The translations under genes and the position numbers were made by a program. A stretch of DNA of 64,000 bases from Puccinellia tenuiflora (Eukaryota > Streptophyta > Magnoliopsida > Poales > Poaceae): NCBI GenBank assembly GCA_012064385.1, contig QRDG01001991.1:803290-867289 (forward strand), read 5' to 3'. Each line of letters starts with the position of its first letter. Within the stretch, counting starts at the first letter, position 1. The notes below the pieces were generated by a model. That model searched no databases. It saw only the letters and a list, made by a program, of their open reading frames with translations, and was not told where the DNA came from. Below, in pieces: positions 1 to 10,955 of this stretch.

Positions 1-140
1 CCGTTGAAGCCGAGGAGATCGTGGCCTCAGGCGCAACCACTGCGCCCCACGTGTCATGGCCCAGGAAGGCATCGTTGGGCCCCCGACGCTTCGCCTCCAT
101 CCGTGGGCTTCGGCGTGCCCATCGCGGGCCCGGGGACTAC
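1..140 (+). mobile_element. 3' internal end of a Tat-like gypsy element, with polypurine tract
   Basis: The last internal bases of an element that enters from the left edge. Positions 128-140 are a purine-rich run ending in GGGGACTAC directly before an LTR start (TGTCGG), the position expected for the polypurine tract that primes plus-strand DNA synthesis. The same arrangement, GGGGGCTAC then TGTCGGGAC, occurs on the minus strand at 33012-33022. No reading frame is convincing in so short a piece. Confidence 0.6.
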
Positions 141-1132
141 TGTCGGCACAGTGGAAACCAGGGTACCACGGGCCGGCCTACTAGGGCCCACAACATTCTT
201 TAGACGATTTCGCTAAGGACCAGGCTCTCCAAGCCTGGCGAGCCTCGCGAGGGTTTTTTCCCCTCGCGAGGGCTCTTTCCCTCGCGAGGGACCTCCTCTC
301 GAGAGGGCATCTCCAGGGACCAAGCAAAAGGCTCGGCGAGGCCTTCAGCCTCGCGAGGGTTTCCTTCCTCTCGAAGCCAGCTCTGCCTCTGCGGCAGAGC
401 GCACATGGGCTCTGCACCCTCCGCAGAGTCACGGGCGCGCCAGCGCGCGGTGACGACCACGCCAGCGCGTGGTGACGGCAGCGCCACAGTTGCCGTTCTT
501 ATGTATAAAGCAGTCAACAACTTTGCAGCAAGCAAAGGAGCTCCAAGAATTGCCACTTTGGTGATAAGGGGACCGTCTGCAGCTACCCTCCAAGGGCGAT
601 GTCACCGTGGGACACATCCCACCTCAGCGGCGCCAGCCCACCGTCCTGGTTGGACGGTGGCTTTTCCAGCTTTGGTGACACCGCCCCCTGCCATGGACCG
701 CGTCCATGGACTCTACCTTTATCGTGCACCCGTTCTCCTCCTTCGTCGCCATGTGGTAACCCTTCCCACCAAGATATTTGGGGGAAGAGGTCCGAGACAC
801 CTATAAAAGGAGGGGGAGCACGCTAGGGCAAAGGGTTGGAAGTTCCGAGTTCTAGGGTTAGCCATTGTTAGCCACCTTGAGCTCGGCAAGCTCCCTTTCT
901 ACTGAAACCTCTCCAAGCAAGTGCAATCCATCCAAGGCAGGACGTAGGAGTTTTACCTCTCCAAGAGGGCCCTGAACCTGGGTAATACCATGCGTTCATC
1001 TCTGCAGTGCTATCCTGCAGCGAGCTCGACGCGCATCGTCGCTGAGGCACGTTGAGGGTTGTTTGATTCCGTGTTCAGCCCCTTACTCGATCCTTGTGAG
1101 ACACACCCAGTTCCTGGGACAGTTCTCCGACA
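141..1132 (+). mobile_element. 3' LTR of a Tat-like gypsy retrotransposon
   Basis: A 992-bp long terminal repeat bounded by the inverted hexamers TGTCGG and CCGACA. A TATA box (TATAAAA) lies at 802-808. The segment 240-380 is rich in CTCGCGAGG palindromes. A polypurine tract precedes it, so this is the right-hand LTR of a plus-strand element whose body lies outside the window. The first 30 bases resemble, allowing mismatches, the LTR start of the minus-strand element at 31323-33012, so both probably belong to one family group. The base run ATGTA that follows would be the target duplication, but its partner is off the edge. Confidence 0.72.
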
Positions 1133-2585
1133 ATGTATGTATTGGCTGACGTGGCAGGATTTTGACTAATCAAACCTATGACTTAAATGATGACCACAAA
1201 CAAGAGGGGTGGTTTCGCAAAAGTGCCAACAGAAGCACCGGAGACATTCTGTCGACGGTGACCTCCCGCGGCAGCAAACAGCGGCATAAGGGGCGCGCCG
1301 GCGCGGAGGACGACGACCGAGCTCCGCGACCCTATGGGGTTGTACGAGAAGGATGCTTGGTCCACGATGCGACGGGATCCTTGTCGAGCGCCCACCTCTG
1401 GTCCCGACGTACGTAGACGACCAGGCCACCGCGCTTCGACCAGGTCCAAGATGCGAGGAGAGCGGGACGCAGGACACGTACGTGAGTCCGGCAAAGCATA
1501 GCGTGTGACCCGACCGGCGAACCAGCCGAGCTGCGTGAGGTACAGGTAGCAGGAGCAGCTACTACACGGAGAGGCAAGGAGCAGAGAGTGGTATGTCGTC
1601 GACCCTGACTGGTGACCGCACGGGAATCGCATCGGAGATTGAGAAGCACGAGGCCGCGGAGGGTGACATGGAGTCCGGCCTTGCGCTCATCGCGACGCAT
1701 GAGCAAGAGATGGATCCCATCAACGTTGGCTCGCGATGCGTGAGCTGGAGCCCGGCAGCCCGCTCCAGACGCCGTCGTTGATTGATCCGCATCGGCGCTG
1801 CCCAAATCCGTGCATCACCGGCGCCTCCTCGAAGCCGCGCCCGCCGCAGACGAGACTTTCAAGCAGCGCATCCTGGCAAGAGGAGGGTGAGCCGGTGGAG
1901 GGCCTGGAGGTGGATAGAGGAGGCAAGCCCGAAGGGGACGACGACGGGCATGCACAGCAGCGCAGCAACACGGCAAGCCTCCCCGGCCATCTGCAACACC
2001 GGCGCTCTCCCTGCCAGGTCCCGGTATGGTAAGCTGCGAAAGATGGCGGCGGCCCGAGCTGGGCCGTGGCGGAGGCATGCACGACAAGCCCCCCGGCCCA
2101 AATTCTGGCCGAATTTGGGGCATCGCCGAGCACAACAGCCTCGTGCCCCATCCTTGCCCACGCCGGGGCAAAGAGAAGGTGTCGGACGTGCACCGGGAGG
2201 CGAGCACGTCAAGGAGATGGACTCCCACAAGCGGCAGCGGCTCGGGACAACACGATCCGCACCACCCCGGCAAGCCGGCGACCTCTGTCCGCCTCCGTCC
2301 ATGCAGCTCGGTCTTCACGATCAGGACGACGATGCACTTCAGGTGCTTTTCTGCAAGAACTACAGCCCGCTGCCAGTGTGCCACTGTCAGGTGGGTCCCA
2401 TAATGCCACGACAGCATATACGTATCTGGACCATCTGCGGTGATGGTACATGACCTAGCAATGCGTCTTGGGTGATCGTAATTTAACTTTTGTGAGTACA
2501 GTGACCAAAGTGATTCATACGGACAAGTTCAATGCCCTCCGTTGTATTTTTTTTTTGAATATACCCTCCATTGTATTTTACTCAA
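1133..2585. other. Unassigned GC-rich segment
   Basis: About 1.45 kb without a recognisable domain. From about 1260 to 2450 the DNA is GC-rich, and long frames are open on several frames of both strands at once, which is what such composition gives by chance. The longest (1782-2453 plus, 1815-2417 minus) are Arg/Pro-rich with no motif I know. It ends in two near-copies of CCCTCCNTTGTATTTT (about 2538-2580) against the truncated LTR. It could be the host into which the 3' LTR's element inserted, or the remains of another element. Confidence 0.35.
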
Positions 2586-4704
2586 CAAACAAAAGGTTAA
2601 TAGGATGTGGGGGTGTGGTTATATCAGGGCTGCCAGGTAAACATGCAAATAGGATCGGGACACAAGCATCGTAACATAAGGCTAGCAAGGAACAAAAGAT
2701 AGGACGAGTAAGAGACAGAATACAAGCAAAGATAGCAAGGGAGTATTACTTGCTGCAATCCGGTAGAGGTAGCAGAACCTGTCATTGCTCACATCAACTC
2801 AACGTCCTATTCCCGAAGAAGCAACGAACACCGGAAACATAAAAGATGCATTTTACATCTACGGCAAAAGAAGCGGCATGTTGATGGCATGAATGCATGA
2901 CAAATTAAAGGTGATCCAATTTTATTTCCTAACACATGGCAAATCATTTTAAATGGGATCGGTGCAAAATATAGATGCATCGGACAAACTCCATAATTGA
3001 AGTTGGATTAATTCTACTAAATGGATAAAGGTGCGAGGTTAATTAATGATGCATGATTTTATAAGATACGCATATATGGTGTAGGGATAGGGTTGGGGTC
3101 ACACATCGGATCAGGGGGATCTTCGGATTCGGAGAGGAAGTAGTCGGCGTAGTCGAAGTAGTCATTGTAGTCGAAGTAGTTGTTCGTCCGGAGTCGAAGT
3201 AGTCGAGGTAGTCGACATCGTGGAAGTAGTCGTACATGGGTCATTGTCGTGGCGGACCTGGCATTCCGGGCTTCGGGGTCGACGGGGATCACAGCGTCGG
3301 GGTTCGGGCACCGGGCTTCGGTCTTCACGGACGCGCACGAAGGCGGCCGGCACAAACGGACTCGAAGTGGAGAACTTGGCGGGTTCCGGCGTCGGGGAAG
3401 ATCTTGTCGTTGCACGGAGTCGTGGAAGAACTTGTCGTATCGCCGTTCACAGTCATCGGAGAACTTGGAGTCGGGGATCGGCTTCACGGAGGCATCGGGG
3501 AACCACTTCTCGACGGAGGAACGCGTCGGGGAAAATTCCACGACACGGGGAAAACGCACGGAGACGGAATCGGGAAACGTCGGGGAGGCACTGGGCAACA
3601 GCACGCATCGGGGACACGGAGACGGAAACATCCACGGGGAACACATCACGATGCGAATCGTCGGGAACAAACTGCAGCAGCAGCACAAGCATAGAAACGG
3701 AGACGGGGAGCACACAGGGGTCGGGGACACGGGTCACGGACAGGAAGGCATTCACGAAACAACAAGGAGATCCTGGGCGACCGAGGCGGCAGCGAGCTTG
3801 TATGCCAGCTCGGGTGGAGGAGGAGCACGGCCGGAAGGGGAAGGGGGAGGCTGGCGGCCAGCCGTAGCTGGGGCGGCGGAAGACGAGGGGACGGAGGCGG
3901 CTGGCCGGCGGAGGGAGGCGAGGTGGGGAGGACGGCCGGGAGCAGCACGGTGGGCGGAGGCGCATGACCATGGCGGGTGGGTGCGGTCGGCGGCGTGCGA
4001 GCTTGAGAGGGGAGCTCGGGCGAAGAGAGAAGGGGAGGTGCGGGAGAGAGGGAGGAGGCGGACCGGGGCGCGTGGCAGGCGTAGCCGGAGCGGGCCGAGG
4101 CGAAGGACGTCGGTGTCGAGGAAGGGAAGCACGTGGGCGGCGGCGCGGCCGATGGCTGGTGGAGGGGAGAGGAGGCCGGCCTGGCGACAGGGAGGAGCTA
4201 GATGGCGACGAGCTTGCGGTGGAGGAAGCTGCGGGTGCGGGTGCTGCAGGGAAGGGGAAGAAGGGAAAGGGAAGAAAAAGGGAAGAAGAGAGAAAGGTCC
4301 AGGGACCTAGAAAAGGGGAGAAAGGACCTAACCGCTAGGTGGAGGGACAGTTCCGCGAAAAGGAAAAACGAGGGGAGGGCGGCTGCAAAACACAGGGGGT
4401 AGGAACAGAAAAGACCAGGGGGAACCCTAGTGTTTGGAGGTTAGGTGGGCTTGGGCCAGGTTTTGGGCTACTCTCTCTCGTCTCAAAATTATTTTTCTTT
4501 TGCAAATTAAATTTGGCAATTAATTTTAGAAAAAGGAGACGACTGTCTCGGTAAAACTTTTCTGACAATTTTTGCAAAATAAAATAGGTTTTAATAAAAA
4601 TAGTTTTGTTGCCAAACCATGCGATGCGATGATGATGATGTCATGATGATGCAAAAAGAAAAACAAACAAAATCTAATTTTGGGGAAAACCCCGGGACAT
4701 TACA
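2586..4704 (-). mobile_element. Truncated LTR of long-LTR family C (copy 1)
   Basis: On the minus strand this starts TGTAATGTCCCGGGG at 4704 and runs left until homology with the second copy stops near 2586. The stretch 2594-2790 aligns closely with 7302-7500 of copy 2, and the TG end is shared too. The middle (about 2960-4500) is unlike copy 2: it is GC-rich and full of short CGGGGA and GTAGTCGA repeats, so the two LTRs share ends but not their centres. The 3' end and the target duplication are lost on the left. It interrupts a gag frame that resumes at 4705, so it inserted into an older element. Confidence 0.6.
3120..3245. repeat. Short GTAGTCGAA tandem repeat inside an LTR
   Basis: Imperfect repeats built on GAAGTAGTCG/GTAGTCGAA occur about eight times in 125 bp. 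Read on the minus strand they give a Tyr-Phe-Asp-Tyr run, but the surrounding frame has no other sign of coding, so I treat it as a local microsatellite-like expansion in the LTR. Confidence 0.6.
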
Positions 4705-5824
4705 ACACACCTCTATTATTGTTCTAAGAATTACCATAAGAATTGCAATATGGATTACCATTATTCGATGGATAAGGTTTGTAATTGTTATTACCAAAGT
4801 TGTTCCTATAAGCATTATTGTTGAAGTTATTTTTAACAAAATTAATATCAACTTGCTCCTCTTGAGCAACCAAAGAAGCTAAAAGAACATTATTTGGATC
4901 AATAGAAACTTGTTTGCTAGCAAGCATAGACTTAATCATATCAACCTTATCACTTAAAGAGGAGATTTCCTTGACAGAATTTACCTTCTTACCACTAGGA
5001 GCTCTCTCTCAGTGTGCCATTGCGAATAATTTGCCATCATTTCATCGAAGAGTTTTGTTGCAGCACGTAATGTGGTGGACATGAAGGTAACTCCAGCGGC
5101 CGAGTCCAATAGGTTCGTTGAAGAAAAATTTAATCCTGCATAAAATGCTTGGATGACCATCCAAGTAGTCAGTCCATGAGTAGGACACTTTTTATCTAGA
5201 GATTTCATTCTTTCCCAAGCTTGAGCAACATGTTCATTATCAAATTGTTTAAAGTTCACAATGTTACTCCTTAATTGTATAATTTTTGCAGGTGGGTTGA
5301 TATTTCCCAATAAAAGCATCTTTGCATTTAGTCCAAGAATCAATATTATTCCGAGGCAAAGACAATAACCAATATTTAGCACGTCCTCTTAAAGAAAAAG
5401 GAAAAAGTTTCAGTTTTATGATGTCGCCCTCTACTTCTTTATATTTTTACATATCACATAACTCAACAAAGTTATTTAAATGAGAGGTGGCATCATCACT
5501 ACTAACACCAGAAAATTGCTCTTTCCGGACAAGATTTAATAGAGCAGGTTTTATCTCATAAAATTCGGCTGTGGAAGCCGATGGAGCAATAGGTGTGCAT
5601 ATAAAGTCATCATTATTCGTGCTAGTGAAGTCACACAACTTGGTGTTCTCAGCAGAACCCATTTCCACAATATAGAATCAAGAAACTAAGCAAAACAAAA
5701 AGAGACTAGTTGCTGGAATTTTTAATTTTTTTGTGTTTTTAAGTTTTAGAGCAAACAAAAGGCAAAACAAGACTAACAAAAAATATACTAAGCAAGACAA
5801 TAACAAAGTAAAGTGAAAGGATGT
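4705..5824 (-). pseudogene. Broken gag of an Athila-type gypsy element (minus strand)
   Basis: The minus strand holds gag pieces in order from right to left. The start is an ATG at 5662-5660 (MGSAENTK). It is followed by an N-terminal segment to about 5447 with LLNLVRKEQFSG and HLNNFVELCDM. A middle segment (5382-4981) has the Retrotrans_gag-like run with PPAKIIQLRSN, VAQAWERMKSL and TTWMVIQAFYAGL, and an Asn-rich tail (4939-4724) follows. The frames do not join: a stretch between the first and second pieces is missing and there is a stop or shift near 4981. The 5' leader at 5663-5824 is A/T-rich. The fragment is cut on the left by LTR copy 1 and on the right by LTR copy 2. It has no primer binding site next to either LTR, so it is the older host of both. 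Confidence 0.75.
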
Positions 5825-8800
5825 TGTAACGCCCCCCCCCCCTCCGGATCGGTACTATGTAGATTTGAGCGTTCCAGCTAAATCCGCATAATAACGATCC
5901 TATGACGCCCACCAGGCATAACGTGCACGTCGCAACACACACGTTATGCGGGTGGAATTGTGATAACATTACTACAGTTCTCGATGGAACCCACAAAAGA
6001 ACATATATACAACAACGACTCACCGAGTCAAGAGCAACAAAAGGATGCAATACAAAGATCCAATAACAACGGAAGCGAATAGTGTCCGACTAGGACAAGA
6101 TGCATATTGGACAGAGAGTCCTGAAGATAAACGAAGGCACCATATCCCTGCCCAGGCCAAGCCGGGGGGATTCCCAAGCTAACGTCGTCTGACTTCAAAC
6201 CTATCGGCTGCATTAGAATAGCAGCCCTGGAGGGGTCAGTACTATAAAAAGTACTAGCAAGTAATACTCATAAGATATCAAAGCTGGAATTCCGGGGGAA
6301 GAGGGTTAGCGATTGAAGTGGCGGCAAGGAGCACTAACAACTTATAGAGACACGCTACAACTTTCGTCTAAAAGAGACAAGGTAAGAGAGCGCATAAGGA
6401 ATCAACTATACTAACACCAAACATAACCCAGCCAATTCCTTACCAGCCCGTTTAAAACACGAGAAGCAAGCCCAAATGCACACACACAGTTGACAATTTT
6501 ATGGGTTATTATTCATGTAATCTATCTTACAAGTCAAGTTATAATCATTAGAAGATGCAAGTTGTCTATGATCTTTTTTAGCCAGCGCATTTCACCAAGT
6601 CGTCCATAACCGCGGACACGGCTTTTCGAAAAGATTTCACCCTGCAGGGATGCACCAATGAATCCACACGCATCGAAACACTCGCTTAGAGTTGTAACGG
6701 TGGAGCGTTTGACGCAACACTTCCCTTCTCAACAAACAAGTCCAGGGAGCCACCTAGCTAGGTCTGATCCACCTTGAAAGTCCGGCCAAAGCTCCGAGGT
6801 GAGCCTAACCGTTGCGTGAACGGTGTCAGGAGGCACACTCATACGATTGCCCTCCTTCCACATGCGGTAAACGCTCATCCGACAAGCCCTACCGTAAAGT
6901 AACCACGTAACCATCATCATCTTACCTGCTCATCATCATCATCGTACATGCGCAAATGGAAACACCCGAACTAAGTTGTGGCTCATGAACAGGTTTGAGG
7001 ATCCGGTAGTAGGTTGCGGGGAGGCCCATAGAACTCCCACATGTGGTTAGTACGCTCAGTCTTGGATCAACGGAAAAGAACTCGGGTCCTAGGCGACACT
7101 AGCAGAACAACACACCACAATTGGCCTTCCGCTGGTGCCTTATCTTTATTATATTATTCCCATCGCAACACAAATTAAAGATTACCATTTAAGTTGAGCC
7201 TAGCTATCATATTTTCAACAAGACTAGATAAAGAGATAACAGGACTCAAGCAAAGCACCTAAGTATGCACTACGATTCGCAAGGCTAACAAGGTAAACAA
7301 ACAACAGGTTAATAGGATGTGGGGGTGTGGCTATATCATGGCTGCCAGGTAAACACGCAAATAGAATTGTGGCACAAGCATCGTAACATAAGGCTAGCAA
7401 GGAACAAAAGATAGGAGGAGTAAGAGACAGAAAACAAGCAAAGATAGCAAGTGAGTAGTGCTTGCCTGCAATCCGGTAGAGGTAGCAGTACATGTCGTTG
7501 CTCACATCAACTCAACATCATATTCCCGAAGAAGCAACAAACTGGAAGGCGCAGAAATGCATTTTACTACTACGGCAAAAGAATCGGCATGTTGATGACA
7601 TGTATGCATGGCATGGCAAAAAAATGAGAGATGAAACTTAACCAAATTAAACGGATCCGAGATTCTGACATTTAAATATATGGTTCAAGTTATTTTCTAC
7701 ACATCAAACTTAAATGTTATTAGCAAGTCTAAACAATGTATGGGTGAGCTACTCAAAATGAAATGGAATAGGGACATTAATTATATTTATTCCCTTCACA
7801 TTCCATATTTAATTATTTAGGTGAAATGCAAAACACAACTAAAGATTAAACTATATGATGCAAACATAGGCATGGATGGCATATTAATATTCTATGAATT
7901 TTTATGATAAAATTTCATATAATATATTTTGTAATTGGAGCTACCAATTAAAAGATATGAATTTAAACATTTTACAAAAGAAATAGAATAAAAGAAAAGG
8001 AAACAGGGAAAGAAGGAGGAGCTGGTATTCGAGCTTGGGATGCTTGGCTGGTACGGAAGGAGCTAAACCACTGGGCTCGGCTCCGATTTGTGTTTGGATC
8101 GGGAACTGACAGATCATGAAGCAGAACAGGAGTTGTTAACTAAATTTTGCACACCAAGATTCAGACTTCGGATTCTGGAACAGAGTGTTGACGACGGACG
8201 ATCTGCAACAGACAGGTTCTTGGCGTTCATGCGCGAAGGCAAGGAGAGTAACTAGTGGGTGGTGCTTGCCGATGGGAGGGTGCGTCGGGTGTCCTGGAGG
8301 CAAGGAAGGAGCAGCTCCAAACTGGAGCTCTGGCTGGCTGCCATGACCATAGCAGGAGTTCATTGGAAGCGTGGCACGAACTACAGCAGGAGATAGAGGC
8401 TGGAGAGAAGAGGGACGGAACGGAGAGCTCACCCTGGGGGTGTTGACATCGATGGCGGGGTTCGGGGATGAAGAGCAAGACACCGGGAAGAAGATGCTCA
8501 CGGCTGCGCTCGCCACCTCGTCATGGACGGACGAAGACGAAGGAGACGATCTCGGGCGGCTCCGGCGTCGGTGTAGTCGACGTAGGCGTAGAAGAATGTC
8601 GTCGAAGTCGTGCTTCTCTCCGCGCTCAGGTCGGATCGACGGCGGCCATGGCGTTGCTCTCCAGTGATCTCTCGGGTGGAAGAGAAAAGCAGGTGGAGGG
8701 AGAGGGGAAGAGAGGAAAGCGGCTAGGGTTAGGGAAAAGGATGCATCCGCTGGCTTTTATAGGTAGGGAGCGGGGCAGGCGCGAGGTGGCATGGCGGGGC

Positions 8801-9293
8801 GAGCGACGGCACGGTCGCAAGGGACAGCGATGTACTCGTCCGTACGGAGGAAGGGGATGGAGTGAAGGGGTACCGGGCCGTTGGGCTGAAAGCGGTTGGA
8901 CTTGGGCCGGAAGGAAAAGATGAGAGGGAGAGAAGGAGCTGTGTTGCGGCCTATTTTCTATTTTTTTCCTTCCTCTGCCCTTTTCTTTTTTTTCCAAAAG
9001 AATTTTCAGAAAAGAGAGAAAGGGAGAAAATAAAATAAAGGCCATTTTATTTTTACAAAAATAATTATATTAACAATACAAACATCGTAAGCTTGTTTAT
9101 TTGCTTGACAAGAAATAAAGTTGGTTTTATTGTTTGGTTTCAAAATTAATTAGCTACACAAGTGATGGTGACACGATTAAACCATTTTATTTATTTTGAA
9201 TTTTGCAAAAGCAACAAATGCAAAAAAAGGCATGATGATGCAAAAAGAAAAAAACAAACAAATCGAATTTCGCGAAAACCCCGGGATGTTACA
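5825..9293 (-). mobile_element. 3' LTR of family C element (copy 2, full length)
   Basis: A complete 3,469-bp LTR on the minus strand, starting TGTAACATCCCGGGG at 9293 and ending in a C-rich tract plus GTTACA at 5825. A TATA box reads TTTTATA on the plus strand at 8755-8761, so transcription would run leftward. The segment 5825-6880 aligns with 9737-10783, the partial 5' LTR of the same element. No primer binding site adjoins the 5825 end, which identifies this as the 3' LTR inserted into the gag on its left. The C tract near 5831-5842 is longer than in the partner, a typical homopolymer change. Confidence 0.75.
8755..8761 (-). promoter_or_regulatory. TATA box of LTR copy 2
   Basis: TATAAAA on the minus strand, inside a GC-rich part of the LTR, with a likely transcript start about 30 bp to the left. 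Only the motif and its place support it. Confidence 0.45.
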
Positions 9294-9736
9294 AACGACA
9301 CCACTTACAAGGGATCTCGCCCCGAGATCCACGCTACCGTCGGGGAGAAGAAGAGCAAGTTAGCTATCGAATTTCTCGCACCATGGTGATCTTCTCGACA
9401 CCACTAACAAGAGGTTCTTGCCCACGTCGATGGTGATGACCGTCTGTCAAGATCCTTCCGAAGAACGAACCTATTAGGATAAAAGGGCAAGAGATCGTCC
9501 AACCCACGATGATGCTATGACCGGAAGATAGATAAGATAGAAGATTCAAAACACATAAAGATAAGAGGGAAAATAGATTAGAGGTAAGGAATAAACAAGA
9601 GTCCTATTGAGATATTTTCCAAAATATCTTTAGTAAAATAGTTTTGACACTCTACAGACAACGACCGTTAGCTAGGTTATCCTACAGGCAGACTGGACCC
9701 GCGGGGTATCGAAGAACCTGAGCTCTGATACCACTT
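9294..9736 (-). mobile_element. Shrunken internal region of family C element
   Basis: Only 443 bp separate the two LTRs. On the minus strand it begins with a primer binding site, then a leader without long frames. Near 9300-9340 it has an inverted motif reading ATCTCGGGGCGAGAT, which typically lies near the end of gypsy pol or its 3' non-coding region. Gag and pol are absent, so this copy is either deletion-derived or non-autonomous and needed proteins from a relative. Confidence 0.6.
9722..9733 (-). other. Primer binding site, initiator-Met tRNA type
   Basis: TGGTATCAGAGC on the minus strand, three bases after the LTR end. This is the standard plant PBS complementary to the 3' end of initiator tRNA-Met and fixes the element's direction. 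Confidence 0.85.
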
Positions 9737-10783
9737 TGTAACGCCCCCCCGGATCGGTACTATGTAGATTTGAGCGTTCTGGCCAAATCCGCATAATAAC
9801 GATCCTAGGCTGCCCACCAGTCATAACGTGCATGTCGCAACACACACATTATGCGGGTCACGAATTGTGATAACATTACAACAGTTCTCGATGGAACCCA
9901 CAAATGAACATATATACAACAACGACTCACCGAGTCAAGAGCAACAAAACGATACAACACAAAGATCCAATAACAACGGAAGCGAATAGTGTCCGACTAC
10001 GGACAAGATGCATATTGGACTACGAGTCCTGAAGATAAATGAAGGCACCATATCCCTTCCCAGGCCAAGCCGGAGGGATTCCCAAGCTAACGTCGTCAGA
10101 CTTCAAACCTGTCGGCTGCATTGGAATAGCAGCCCCGAAGGGGTCAGTACTATAAATAGTACTGGCAAGTAATACTTACAAGATATCAAAACTGGAATTC
10201 CGGGGGAAGAGGGTTAGTGATTGAAGCATCGACAAGCAGCACTAACAACTTATAGAGACACGCTACAACTTTCGTCTAAAAGAGACAAGAAAAGAGAGCA
10301 CATAAGGAACCAACTATACTAACACCAAACATAACCCAGCCAATTCCTTACCAGCCCGTTTAAAACACGAGCAGCAAGCCCAAAGGCACTCACACAGTTG
10401 ACAATTTTATGGGTTATTATTCATGTAATCTATCTTACTGGCCAAGTTATAATCATTATAAGGTGCAAGTTGTCTATGATCTTTTTAGCCAGCGCATTTC
10501 ACCAAGTCGTCCATAACCGCGGACACGGCTTTTCGAAAAGATTTCTCCCTGCAGGGATGCACCAATGAACCCACACGCATCGAAACACTCGCTTAGAGGA
10601 GTACCAGTGGAGCATTCGACGCAACACTTCCCTTCTCTACAAACAAGTCCAGGGAGCCACCTAGCTAGGTCTGATCCACCTTGAAAGTCCGGCCGAAGCT
10701 CCGAGGTGAGCCTAACCATTGCGTGAACGGTGTCAGGAGGCACACTCATACGATTGCCCTCCTTCCACATGCAGTAAATGCTC
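9737..10783 (-). mobile_element. Partial 5' LTR of family C element (copy 3)
   Basis: The 3'-terminal 1,047 bp of an LTR closely matching 5825-6880. It is followed on the minus strand by the primer binding site at 9722-9733, so it is the 5' LTR. It is cut at 10783, where element B begins. The missing part of the LTR does not resume at 17153, so B's insertion was accompanied or followed by loss of DNA. Confidence 0.75.
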
Positions 10784-10955
10784 TGTAACGCCCCGATCCC
10801 AAAACTATACAGTGAAGCTTTGTGCAACCTGTCATGCTACACAACCGAAGGTTACTGGATTTACCAATCCCATGCCAAAACCTATGGCAGGTGTGCTCGG
10901 AATGGATCATCGGCACACAACACCTCGATCATGCCATAAGCTCAGACATAGCCGG
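10784..10955 (-). mobile_element. 3' LTR remnant of gypsy element B
   Basis: About 170 bp matching the 3' end of the complete LTR at 13373-17152 (shared start GTAACGCCCCGA/GTAGCGCCCCGA and CACAACACCTCGATCATG). The copy stops abruptly around 10955 and continues straight into reverse-transcriptase sequence. One deletion therefore removed most of the 3' LTR and the 3' two thirds of pol. Confidence 0.7.

Noticed and set aside
1782..2453. 223-codon open frame as a gene
   Set aside because: Frames of similar length are open on the other strand over the same bases, composition is Arg/Pro/Ala-rich, and there is no motif or promoter.
3180..4310. 376-codon open frame as a gene
   Set aside because: It lies inside an LTR of family C, is Gly/Arg/Glu-rich from GC-rich short repeats, and overlaps open frames in several registers.
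2586..9293. LTR copy 1, gag fragment and LTR copy 2 as one complete element
   Set aside because: No primer binding site follows the LTR at 5825, whereas the LTR at 9737 has one. The gag is of an Athila type and starts with its own leader, so it is an older host.
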